Shown here: positions 32,789 to 42,000 of the stretch, piece after piece
Position numbering within the stretch: position 1 is the first letter of the stretch
Layout: each line of letters begins with the position of its first letter
NCBI RefSeq assembly: GCF_028765165.1
Contig: NZ_JARADB010000005.1
Coordinates: 186,001-250,000 of the forward strand
Source of the DNA: Paenibacillus sp. MAHUQ-63
GTDB lineage: Bacteria; Bacillota; Bacilli; Paenibacillales; NBRC-103111
Reading direction: 5' to 3'
DNA length: 64,000 nucleotides
Notes under the pieces: model-generated
Told to the model about the DNA's origin: nothing
The model's input: the letters and a program-made list of their open reading frames with translations, nothing else
Databases searched by the model: none
Translations under genes and position numbers: made by a program

Positions 32789-34273
32789 ATGTCATTAATC
32801 AAAGTAACGAACCTGACGTTTGCCTATGACGGCAGTTACGACAACATCTTCGAGGATGTAAGCTTTCAAATCGATACCAATTGGAAATTAGGCTTCACCG
32901 GAAGAAACGGCCGGGGGAAGACCACGTTCCTTAACCTGCTGCTCGGTAAATACGACTACAGCGGAACCATTTCGGCCGGCGTAAGTTTCGACTATTTCCC
33001 TTTCCATGTAGCGGATAAGGAGAACAATACCATCGATATCATCACCGATCTCTACCCGGATTATGAGCACTGGCAGCTTATGCGCGAGCTTTCGCTCCTG
33101 AAAGTGTCGGAGGACGTGCTCTACCGGCCTTTCGAGTCGTTATCCAACGGGGAACAAACGAAGGTACTGTTGGCTGCTCTATTTTTGAAGGAAAACAGCT
33201 TTCTGCTCATCGACGAGCCGACCAACCATCTGGACATCCACGCCCGGAAGCTTGTCAGCGAATATTTGCGGGGCAAGAGCGGGTTTATTCTTGTTTCGCA
33301 TGACCGGTCATTTCTCGATAACTGCGTAGACCACATTCTTTCGATCAACAAAACCAATATCGAGATCCAACGAGGGAATTTCTCCGATTGGTGGGAGAAC
33401 AAACAGCGGCAGGACAACTGGGAACTGGCCGAGAATGAGAAGCTGAAGAAGGACATTAAGCGTCTGTCCGATGCAGCCAAGCGAACGAACGACTGGTCGC
33501 ACGAAGTGGAGAAAACGAAGAACGGCACCCGCAACTCGGGCTCTAAGGTTGACAAAGGCTACATCGGGCACAAAGCTGCCAAAATGATGAAGCGGTCCAA
33601 GTCCATCGAACAGAGACAGCAATCTTCGATTGACGAAAGATCCCAGCTTCTGAAGAACGTCGAGAGCTCGGAAAGCCTGAAAATCACACAGCTTGCGTAT
33701 CATAAGCACCAATTAGCCGAGCTTGACCATGTTGCCATCCGGTATGGCGAGAAAAGCGTTTGCCGCGATGTCAGCTTCACGATCGAGCAAGGGGACCGCA
33801 TCGCACTGACAGGTCCGAACGGTTCCGGCAAATCCAGCTTACTCAAGCTGATTTGCGGCGAGGATATTCCCCATTCCGGCGTGTTTCGCAAAGGGAGCCA
33901 ATTGAAAATTTCCTACGTTTCGCAGGATACTTCTCATTTGCGCGGGAATCTGACGGACTTCGCCCGAAGCAGCGAGATTGACGAAAGCTTGTTCAAGGCC
34001 ATTTTGAGAAAGCTTGATTTCTCACGCTTGCAATTCGAGAAGGATATTGCGTCTTATAGCGGAGGCCAGAAGAAGAAGGTGTTGATTGCGAAGAGCCTCT
34101 GCGAACGCGTCCATTTGCATGTCTGGGACGAACCGCTCAATTTCATCGATGTCATTTCCCGGATCCAAATCGAAGAACTGCTGCTGGAGCATTCGCCTAC
34201 CATCCTGTTCGTGGAGCATGACAGCGAGTTCAGCAAGCGTATTGCAACCAAAACAGTGGAATTAAAGGGATAA
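32789..34273 (+). CDS. lsa: Lsa-type ABC-F ribosomal protection protein
   Basis: A 494-residue soluble protein with two ATPase domains and no membrane helix. Domain 1 has Walker A GRNGRGKTT and signature LSNGEQTKV. An interdomain linker spans about 190-300 and is rich in charged residues. Domain 2 has Walker A GPNGSGKSS and signature YSGGQKKKV. The opening LIKVTNLTFAYDGSYDNIF and DTNWKLGFTGRNGRGKTT resemble Lsa proteins more than Vga or VmlR. It should bind the ribosomal E site and displace lincosamide, pleuromutilin or streptogramin A drugs. The start at 32789 follows AAAGGAGG. Expression is probably controlled by the attenuator just upstream. Confidence 0.85.
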   Translation: MSLIKVTNLTFAYDGSYDNIFEDVSFQIDTNWKLGFTGRNGRGKTTFLNLLLGKYDYSGTISAGVSFDYFPFHVADKENNTIDIITDLYPDYEHWQLMRELSLLKVSEDVLYRPFESLSNGEQTKVLLAALFLKENSFLLIDEPTNHLDIHARKLVSEYLRGKSGFILVSHDRSFLDNCVDHILSINKTNIEIQRGNFSDWWENKQRQDNWELAENEKLKKDIKRLSDAAKRTNDWSHEVEKTKNGTRNSGSKVDKGYIGHKAAKMMKRSKSIEQRQQSSIDERSQLLKNVESSESLKITQLAYHKHQLAELDHVAIRYGEKSVCRDVSFTIEQGDRIALTGPNGSGKSSLLKLICGEDIPHSGVFRKGSQLKISYVSQDTSHLRGNLTDFARSSEIDESLFKAILRKLDFSRLQFEKDIASYSGGQKKKVLIAKSLCERVHLHVWDEPLNFIDVISRIQIEELLLEHSPTILFVEHDSEFSKRIATKTVELKG

Positions 34274-34297
34274 TTAAGACTTAGGAGGATGAAAGCG

Positions 34298-34417
34298 ATG
34301 ATTGAGATTGAGGTTGTAGATGATTCCGTGAACCGGTTCTTGTTGTCGGTCAACCCGGTTCACGAGCAAACAAACCGACGGGCTGAGACATACGTATCCA
34401 TTGATAGACGCACTTAG
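34298..34417 (+). CDS. Small ORF downstream of lsa-type gene
   Basis: A 39-residue frame starting MIEIEVVDDSVNRFLLSV, 24 bases after the ABC-F stop and preceded by a strong site, AGGAGG, nine bases from the ATG. It has no recognised domain. Inside it GTGAACCGG (34328-34336) and CCGGTTCAC (34355-34363) form a 9-bp inverted repeat, so the region may instead work as an RNA structure. It could also be the N-terminal remnant of a longer gene. Whether it is translated is unknown. Confidence 0.4.
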   Translation: MIEIEVVDDSVNRFLLSVNPVHEQTNRRAETYVSIDRRT

Positions 34418-34462
34418 CGATGCTGTGGGCGGGTGAAGAATAAGGCTCTGTCAAGCACACGA

Positions 34463-34498
34463 AAAAAGCCGCCCAAGGTCATCTCTGACCCTAGACAG
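34463..34498 (-). terminator. Possible terminator of the GH88/lyase operon
   Basis: On the minus strand AGGGTCA, loop GAGA and TGACCTT form a stem, followed after a short GC-rich stretch by GGCTTTTTTCG. It lies just past the stop of the GH88 gene. The distance between stem and T-run lowers confidence. Confidence 0.4.
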
Positions 34499-34512
34499 CT
34501 TCCCCATCCCCT

Positions 34513-35640
34513 TTACCAGAACAACTCTCCGTGCCCTAACAGGCGCGACAGTCCTTCCACGAAATAATAGTCGCCATAAATGAGCGGCACATCCACATTC
34601 TTGCCTTCCGGATAGTGGCTCGTGCCGTGCAGAATGAGCCCTTCCTCCGTCTCCGAATCCCACGCGCCGTAGTTCGCGTAGAGCGATTGCAGAATACGCT
34701 CGCCCGCCTGGCGATACAGGGTGCTCTCCTGGCCGCCGACCTGTTCGGCGATCAGCAGCAGACCGCAAGCCGCACAAGCGCCGGCCGATGTGTCCCGATA
34801 AGCCGTGATGCCTTCCGGCAAGCGGAAATCCCAATGCGGCACGCTATCCTCCGGCAAGTTCGCGAGGAAGAAGTGCGCGGCGCGCTTCGCCCCGTGCAGA
34901 TACCGCTCATCCCCCGTGTGGAGATGGCTGAGCGCCATGCCGTATACCGCCCAAGCGGTGCCGCGGGACCAAGCGGACTCGGGAGCGAAGCCTTGCCCGC
35001 CCTTCACTTCCAGCTTCTCGCCCGTATGCGGATCGAATACCACGATATGGTTCACGGAACCGTCCGGGCGAAGGAAGTGCTCGAGCGCCATATCGGCGTG
35101 CCGGATGGCGATCTGCTTGTACCGCGGGTCTCCGGTCGTCCGGGAGGCCCAATACAGCAGCGGCAGGTTCATCATGCAATCGATGATGGCCCAGCCGGCA
35201 TTGTCTTCCCCTTCACGCCACGGATTCCAGGCGCGAATGTAGTTCCCCTGCACGTTGAAGCGTGCAGCAAGCAGATTCGCCGCGAGCAGCGCGCGGCGTT
35301 TGGAATCCTCCGCGCCGAGCAGCTTGTAGCGCGCAACACTGGTCAGCGTCCACATGAAGCCGATATCGTGGTCCAATCGGTAATAATCCGCGATGACCTG
35401 GTCGAGCTGACGCTCGCAGGACTCCGCCAGCAGCTTCAGCTGCTCGTCTTGCGTGTCGCGGTACAGCAGCCACAGCAGCCCCGGCCAGAAGCCGGCCGTC
35501 CACCAGGAAGCAGGCTCCAGCTGATATTCACCCTTCACGCTGGCGTGCGGGAAGCCGTCGCCGATCCGTTTGCTCGTTCTTGCTACTTTGGCCGTCGTCT
35601 TATCCCAAGCTTCCTGAGCCCAATCCAATGTCGTACTCAT
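34513..35640 (-). CDS. GH88 unsaturated glucuronyl/uronyl hydrolase
   Basis: A 375-residue enzyme with an alpha6/alpha6 barrel. It should remove the 4,5-unsaturated uronic acid left at the non-reducing end by polysaccharide lyases. The two acidic residues expected for catalysis are visible: Asp92 in LDHDIGFMWT and Asp154 in AIIDCMMNLP, at nearly the spacing of the Bacillus enzyme. No signal peptide is present, so it acts in the cytoplasm. The start at 35640 lies eight bases after AGGAG. It follows a heparinase II/III gene by 27 bases, a combination that strongly supports degradation of unsaturated oligouronides. Confidence 0.9.
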   Translation of the reverse strand: MSTTLDWAQEAWDKTTAKVARTSKRIGDGFPHASVKGEYQLEPASWWTAGFWPGLLWLLYRDTQDEQLKLLAESCERQLDQVIADYYRLDHDIGFMWTLTSVARYKLLGAEDSKRRALLAANLLAARFNVQGNYIRAWNPWREGEDNAGWAIIDCMMNLPLLYWASRTTGDPRYKQIAIRHADMALEHFLRPDGSVNHIVVFDPHTGEKLEVKGGQGFAPESAWSRGTAWAVYGMALSHLHTGDERYLHGAKRAAHFFLANLPEDSVPHWDFRLPEGITAYRDTSAGACAACGLLLIAEQVGGQESTLYRQAGERILQSLYANYGAWDSETEEGLILHGTSHYPEGKNVDVPLIYGDYYFVEGLSRLLGHGELFW

Positions 35641-35667
35641 CTCCACCACTCCTGATCGAAAGATTTG

Positions 35668-37572
35668 TTATTGAAATTCAAAACGAAACGCCGCTTCCAG
35701 CGAAAGTCCCTGAGCTGCGCCGGATGCTCCGACACCTGGTTTCAACGTGAAATCGAGTGCGTAACACGTCTGGGGCTTGTCGAAATGATCCACATGATGC
35801 AGAGCTTCTACCTGCCAATCGAACAGGCTCCGGTCATAAGAAACATAAACCTGCGCCTCGCCGGATGCCGCGATAATAATTCGCCCATCCTCCGCGAGCT
35901 GCGGACGGTGCCAAGCGATAAAGCGCTCCACGAGTGACGCGGGCGCTTGTCCGAACGCGTAGCGGTCCGCCACCTCAAGGACCGGAGGCTCGCTCTTGCG
36001 CCAAGTGAAGCGCCGCACCAGCTCTGTCAGCTTCTCCGTGCCGTAGGCGCTGGAGATTTCCAGAGCAAAAACGTCCTGCTCAGCGCTGCTCTCGAATGCA
36101 ACGACCTCGGCCCGATGCTCCTCTCCGGCCTGCTGGTACAGGCCGTCAACGATCGGGACGGAATGGCTCTGCGAGCCGTTGCAGAGGATCTCATACCGCT
36201 CCGGTCCGAAATATTTCCGCGAATATTGCCCGCTTCCCAGATCCGGGAGCAATGTCTCGCCCTGCGCATACAGGATGAAATGCCCGATGTCGTTATGGTT
36301 GTGCGGTTCGTTATTATGTCCGCCTTTGGCCGCCAGTACATAGGCGCCTTGCTCTTGTAATTGCCGGGAAATCAACCACTCCGCGTCCGGCAAATAGTAG
36401 GTCGCCGTGTGCCATGCAGTCCCTTCCGCATCTTCCAGCGACCACAGCAAATTGCGGAGCGCCGGCGCCCAGCGGCTGCAGTGGTCGTCCCGGAACCCTG
36501 CGCGAAGCGCAAGCTCCGGATGCTCCATCTCGGGATAGAGCCGCTTCAAGTAGCCGCTCAAGCCCATGAAGATGCCCGCTTCCCCTTGCGAATCGGAGAA
36601 GTTGGCCAGCTTCCTGTCGTGGAGGAAGCATTTCTGCTGGAACAAGGCGACCTGCCGCACCTTGTCCGATTGGAACCAGTTCACGGCGCCGCCGGTACGC
36701 CGCATAATCAGATCCGCGGCATACGTAAAGTAGCCGAAGCCGTACTGCCAATACATGTACCCTTCGGTGCATGCTCCGTCAGCGGCGAACCCGCTCAGGT
36801 ACGAAGCTAGAGCGGGGAAAGCTCGCGCCAGCACCGCGGCGAGCTCGTCCTCATCCTGCAGCGTATAGATCGCTGCAGCGGCAATGGAGCCGCCGCAGAC
36901 GGATGCCCAGTTGTGAGTCGCGGTCTCCCAGTGGCTGGGAGGCTGCGTCACGAAGGGGCGCAGGATGCGGCGAAGCACCTCTTCGCGGATGCGGACGCTA
37001 AGCAGCTGGGGCAGCGAATCGCCGACCAGCGCGCTGATTTCGCTCAGCGCGAAAGCCGTCTCCGCGGCGAAGAGATCGATCGTGAACCTTTCCTGCGAAT
37101 GGTTCATAAGCCCTTGCCCCTGCGTGTCTGCGTCAGACCGCATCTCAGGGCCCTGCAAGACATGGGCGGGCAAGCACCAAGTATATTCATCCAGGATGGA
37201 CATGATGGTATCCGAAAGCGCATCCATATAGACGCTGTCTGCACCTTCCAGCCAAGCAAGCAGACCGAATGTCGTCAATCGGTTGCGCCGGCGGAAATAA
37301 ACAAGTTCGTATTCTCTCCGAGAGCCCGTCGTGGAAAACAAATGAAATAACGAATACGTAAGCTCCGGCATCGTTTCCTGCAGCAATTTGGCGCCTTCGC
37401 TTTGTATTTCCGCGATCAGCTTCCCGGTTTCCTTTCCTTGCAGCAAACGGGTTTTCGCTTGTTCCGCCGTCTCTCCGGGAAACAGCAGGCTAGTCGGTAC
37501 ATCGGGGGCAGCGAGAAGCGCTGCTTTGATCTGTTTGAGGTCCCATTTATCCACCATAACACTCACCGTCAT
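35668..37572 (-). CDS. Heparinase II/III family lyase
   Basis: A 634-residue protein whose N-terminal two-thirds is a helical toroid (ATHNWASVCGGSIAAAAIY; EGYMYWQYGFGYFTYAADL). The C-terminal domain has NNEPHNHNDIGHFILYAQGE and a beta-sandwich. The pattern HNHNDIGHF corresponds to the histidine motif of heparinase II/III. No signal peptide is seen. The start is uncertain: ATG at 37572 or 37557, each with only a weak site; a longer frame from 37650 begins in poor sequence. It is the first gene of a two-gene operon with the GH88 hydrolase and is the third lyase of this family in the window. Confidence 0.8.
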   Translation of the reverse strand: MTVSVMVDKWDLKQIKAALLAAPDVPTSLLFPGETAEQAKTRLLQGKETGKLIAEIQSEGAKLLQETMPELTYSLFHLFSTTGSRREYELVYFRRRNRLTTFGLLAWLEGADSVYMDALSDTIMSILDEYTWCLPAHVLQGPEMRSDADTQGQGLMNHSQERFTIDLFAAETAFALSEISALVGDSLPQLLSVRIREEVLRRILRPFVTQPPSHWETATHNWASVCGGSIAAAAIYTLQDEDELAAVLARAFPALASYLSGFAADGACTEGYMYWQYGFGYFTYAADLIMRRTGGAVNWFQSDKVRQVALFQQKCFLHDRKLANFSDSQGEAGIFMGLSGYLKRLYPEMEHPELALRAGFRDDHCSRWAPALRNLLWSLEDAEGTAWHTATYYLPDAEWLISRQLQEQGAYVLAAKGGHNNEPHNHNDIGHFILYAQGETLLPDLGSGQYSRKYFGPERYEILCNGSQSHSVPIVDGLYQQAGEEHRAEVVAFESSAEQDVFALEISSAYGTEKLTELVRRFTWRKSEPPVLEVADRYAFGQAPASLVERFIAWHRPQLAEDGRIIIAASGEAQVYVSYDRSLFDWQVEALHHVDHFDKPQTCYALDFTLKPGVGASGAAQGLSLEAAFRFEFQ

Positions 37573-37820
37573 CCGACCTACTTTCTCATAGATTATGAAG
37601 GCGGCTGCCTTCCGTTGCTCGCGGACTTGCGTGATTGCACGGCCTGCCAAAAAAGCCTGTCTTTCTTATTATAAAGAAATCGGGCACCGGCGAAATCATG
37701 TTATTTTGACTTTTTTGACTCATATCTTGACCAATTGGGCGGAATGCCGCAACATGGGATGATGGTAGAGAGAGCAATATATAGAGACCATTACTTTATC
37801 GGAGAGGTTGGAACACTGTT

Positions 37821-39023
37821 ATGAGTCATGAAGCCGTACTGGGCAGCCACGGGAAAGAGGTGCCCAAGGGGCGGTTTCCCGTTTCCCTGCTTTCATTAAC
37901 CGCAGGCGCTTTCGCTATCGGCATGACAGAATTCGTGATTATGGGCTTATTGCCCAATGTGGCCGAAGATCTGCATGTAACAATTTCACAAGCCGGACAG
38001 CTCATCACGAGCTATGCCATGGGCGTCGCGATCGGAGCGCCGATTCTTGCTTTATTCACGAACAAGCTGCCGCAAAAGCTGCTGCTGTGCTTGCTGATGG
38101 GCGTATTCATCCTTGGCAATGCCATCAGCGTCATTGCCCCCAACTACACCATATTGATGGGCGCACGCATCGTGACCGCTCTGGCGCATGGGACGTTCTT
38201 CGGGGTAGGCGGCGTGATTGCCGTCCATCTCGTTCGGCCCGATCGCAGAGCGGGGGCCATCTCCGTCATGATGGCCGGCCTGACGATCGCCAATATTATG
38301 GGCGTGCCGTTCGGCACCTTCATCGGACAGCAGCTCGGCTGGCGGGCATCCTTCGGTGCGATTGTCCTCATGGGGATCGTCTCGCTGATCGGTATTATCG
38401 GCTTGATACCGCGCATTCAGCAGGAGAAGAGCGCCGGCATTATCCAGCAATTCCGTGCACTAACCAGACCTAGGCTGCTGCTCATGCTGCTGATGGGCGC
38501 GTTGGGCAGCGGCAGCTTGTTCACCGTGTTCACCTACATTACACCGCTGTTGGAACAAGTGACCGGCTTCTCGGAGCATCATGTCGCGTGGATTCTCGTT
38601 CTCTTCGGCTTCGGTGTCACCTTCGGCAACATCATCGGGGGCAAGCTGGCGGATTGGAAGCTGATGCCCGCTCTGCTTGGCAATTATGCGGCCTTGGCGC
38701 TCATTCTTATTTTGTTTCAATTTACCGTCCACATCCCCGTGGCCGCCGTTATAACCATATTCATCTGGGGCGCCGCCGCATTCGGCATTTTGCCGGGGCT
38801 TCAGCTGCGCATCATGAGCATGGCCAAAGACGCACCGATGCTCGCTTCGACTTCGAACCATTCGGCGAACAATTTGGGCAATGCCAGCGGCGCTTTCATC
38901 GGCGGATGGATCATCACGCACATGGGGCTTACTTATCTGCCTTGGGCAGGGGCGCTTCTGCCTGTGCTCGGCCTACTGCTTGGGCTTGTCAGCTACCGCT
39001 TGGACAAGAAGAAAGCTTCGTAA
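37821..39023 (+). CDS. MFS exporter, AraJ/YdhP-like (DHA1, 12 helices)
   Basis: A 400-residue transporter with 12 predicted helices. The opening SLLSLTAGAFAIGMTEFVIMGLLP is diagnostic of the AraJ/YdhP/PbuE branch of DHA1 exporters. Motif A is not canonical; ALFTNKLPQK occupies its position. Substrates in this branch include arabinose, purine nucleosides, chloramphenicol and similar compounds; none can be assigned. It is a single-gene unit with its own terminator and diverges from the heparinase/GH88 pair. Confidence 0.88.
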   Translation: MSHEAVLGSHGKEVPKGRFPVSLLSLTAGAFAIGMTEFVIMGLLPNVAEDLHVTISQAGQLITSYAMGVAIGAPILALFTNKLPQKLLLCLLMGVFILGNAISVIAPNYTILMGARIVTALAHGTFFGVGGVIAVHLVRPDRRAGAISVMMAGLTIANIMGVPFGTFIGQQLGWRASFGAIVLMGIVSLIGIIGLIPRIQQEKSAGIIQQFRALTRPRLLLMLLMGALGSGSLFTVFTYITPLLEQVTGFSEHHVAWILVLFGFGVTFGNIIGGKLADWKLMPALLGNYAALALILILFQFTVHIPVAAVITIFIWGAAAFGILPGLQLRIMSMAKDAPMLASTSNHSANNLGNASGAFIGGWIITHMGLTYLPWAGALLPVLGLLLGLVSYRLDKKKAS

Positions 39024-39029
39024 AACATC

Positions 39030-39061
39030 AAAAGCCTGCCCTTGCATAAGGGCAGGCTTTT
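39030..39061. terminator. Bidirectional terminator
   Basis: AAAGCCTGCCCTT and AAGGGCAGGCTTT form a 13-bp perfect stem with loop GCAT and T-rich flanks on both strands. It separates the convergent MFS and Ig-repeat genes. Confidence 0.9.
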
Positions 39062-39080
39062 GTATGCCGGGGAGGCGATA

Positions 39081-42000
39081 CTATCTATTCACTCCCGAAA
39101 CCGGTTCGATCAGCTTCAACAGCTCGATCAAATCCGCCTTATCGAACGTGCGATTACCATCCATGTCATAGCGGAATGGCATCGCAGCCAGGACACTGGA
39201 AATATCCCATCTCGTCTGTTGATAGAATAGAGACACAATGTGCTCCGCCGATGCCGTGCCGTCCGCGCTCCGCACTTGGATCCAGAACCGGTTAATTCCT
39301 TCCGTCAGTTGAATCGGCGAACCCAGGTCTACGACGGTTCCCGCCTCACCGCTGACCGGCTCGATCCGTTTCACTTGAACGGCGTTCCCCGCCTCGGCTG
39401 AAACCGGATGAAGGTTCCATGGGGAACTGCCGCCATGAACGACTGCTGAGAGCCAGGATTCACCGGCTGCGAGCGTTAGCCTGTATTCGCCGTTCGCAAG
39501 AACAAGCTGTGTAAGCGCCGGTTGAACGACCACAACCACCTCTTGCGACTCCGTCCCGTTCGTCATCCCTTCTCGCACATACAGCGCCTTATAGCGGTGC
39601 GTGCCCGAGCTGGCCCCCGTTATTCTGAGGTTCGCGTTGCCGTACACATCGGTTGTCACTCTCGCTACTTCCGCCCCGTTCTCCCTCAGCGAGATATGTC
39701 CCGTTACGGTCGGATCACCGACAATCCCGCCGACGGACGCGGACAACAGAACCGGTTCATCTAACCGGAGCACCCCGCTCGGGTGGTTCAGTATGAGCGT
39801 CGTTCCCTGCGTATTCGGCATCACGACCTGTGTTACGGCATCCGAGACTTGAGCCTCATGCAGCGCATCGGGCACATAAGCGGCCTGCACGGTATAGGTG
39901 CCGGGCAGCAGCGCCGCCGTCTTCAGCTCGGCGTAGCCTGCGGCGTCCAACACGACCGGTTCCGCAGATATATTACCGCCGCTGAACACGATCGCACCTG
40001 CAGGCAGCTGCGGCTCTTCTCCGGTGTTGGTCACATGCGCGGTAAATGTAACGGGAGTCCCGTAATACACGGCTTCTGTAACCGATGACGTAATCTCCAC
40101 TGCAACCGGGATCGGTTTGACTTGCAGACTGATGCCGGCGGAAGTGCCTGCGTGATGATCGGCATCACCCAGATAATTGACGGAAATCGTATGCGTACCG
40201 ATCCCGAGCTGATCCGTCTGCCAGGTTGCTGTCCCGTTCGTTAATGTCAGTTCATTCGGCCAACCGTTAAACCCGCCCGTACTCGATAAAGCAACCATAC
40301 CCTCCGGAACGGAACTCCCGCTCCCTGTATTCGTCACCTGCACGGTAATCGTCACAAGATGCCCGTAGACGGTTTCTCCTGTTTGCGGTGTATAGCTTAA
40401 CTGGACATGAACCGGCGCTTTGGTTACCGGCTGTGTGACAGCTGCGGCCGTGCTGGCCAAATGATTCGCATCGCCGGCATATTCCGCCTCGATGGACCGG
40501 TCACCGGCCGGCAAGCCCATTAAGGTGATCGCAGCCTCCCAGCTCCCGTCCAAAGCCGCGGCCGGAGTTATCGCTTGCCCGTCTTGTTTGAACGTCACGG
40601 TGCCGGTTGGAATCAAGCTATTGTTCACGGTATTTACAACCCGGACCGTCCAAGACACCGATTCCCCCGCTTCAATCGGGCTTGGCTCCGCTATTGTAAT
40701 CACAGTGCCGGCTTTATTCACCGTATGCGGTACAGCCGTAGACGAGGATACGCCATGCTTAGCGTCACCGCTGTATTCCGCTTTGAACGAGTGAACGCCT
40801 GCTGCTAATTGGGGAACCGTCATGACCGCTCTCCCTGCGCCTAAAGCGGCCGTACCCAGGATCGTTCCCCCATCCTTGAACGTAACCGTACCGCCCGGAG
40901 CAAGGGCGCTGCCGTTCGTATTCGCTACGGTTGCCGTGAATGTCAACGAAGTGCCGTAGGGTGAAGCGTCTCCCTCGTCTCCCTCGCCTCCCGTCACCGA
41001 TAAAGTGGATGCCGTAGGAATGAGCTGAATGACAACCGGCGTAGAGCTCGAGCTGTTGGAAAGGTGTGTAAGACTGCCGCCGTATTGCGCAGTCATCTGG
41101 TGAGAGCCTATATCTAGATCCGGCACCGTTATGGAGGTCACTCCGAAACTGAGCGTCCCTGTGCCGAGAAGATTCGCTCCGTCATAGAACGCAACCGTCC
41201 CCGTCGGCCCCAGCAAACTAATGGCGCTATTCGCCACCGAGGCGGTCAACGTCACGGCATTCCCGTACGTCGCCGAGCCTGGACTCGCGCTGATGGACAC
41301 GGTCGTTGGGATACCCAGAACGGATTGTGTCAAACTGCTTGACGTGCTGGAATGGTGCTGGCTGTCTCCGTTGTAGGACGCTGTGACGGAATAACCGTTA
41401 ACCGGCAGCGAGGAGGTCGATAACACCGCGACACCGCTTCCGTTAACGCCGGACGTTCCCAGCACATGGGCTCCTTCCTTGAAGGTTACTGTTCCTCCGG
41501 GCACAACCGGACTGCCGTTCGAATTGGCGACGGTTGCCGTGAACGTAATCTCTTCGCCGACGTAGATGAGACCGGCATTCGAGGTTAACGATGTATTCGT
41601 TTGAATTTGATCAACCGTATGTATGAGAGAAGAGGATTGTTCCTCGTGATTGCCATCCCCTGCGTATATGGCTGTAATGGTATGCAAGCCGGCCGGCAGA
41701 TTGCCGATCGAGATGGAGGCATACGCGTTAAAATTTTCAAGCTCTGCCCATGTGCGCGTCGTGGTGCCGCTCTGACCGTTCAAGGCGACCGTCCGGGAGG
41801 CGGAATTATCGACGGTGATGCTGTTCACATAGCGGTTGCCGCCGATTTGCCACGATTTGACCAAGCTGTTATTCGCATCATAGGCATACAAATACACGTA
41901 ATAATTGTTATCCGTATCATCGTAAGCCCAATACGTCAAACCGCCCCATTGGATGACGGGACAGTTCGCGCCGCAGGAAAGCTTCTTCCCAGGCTGTGCC

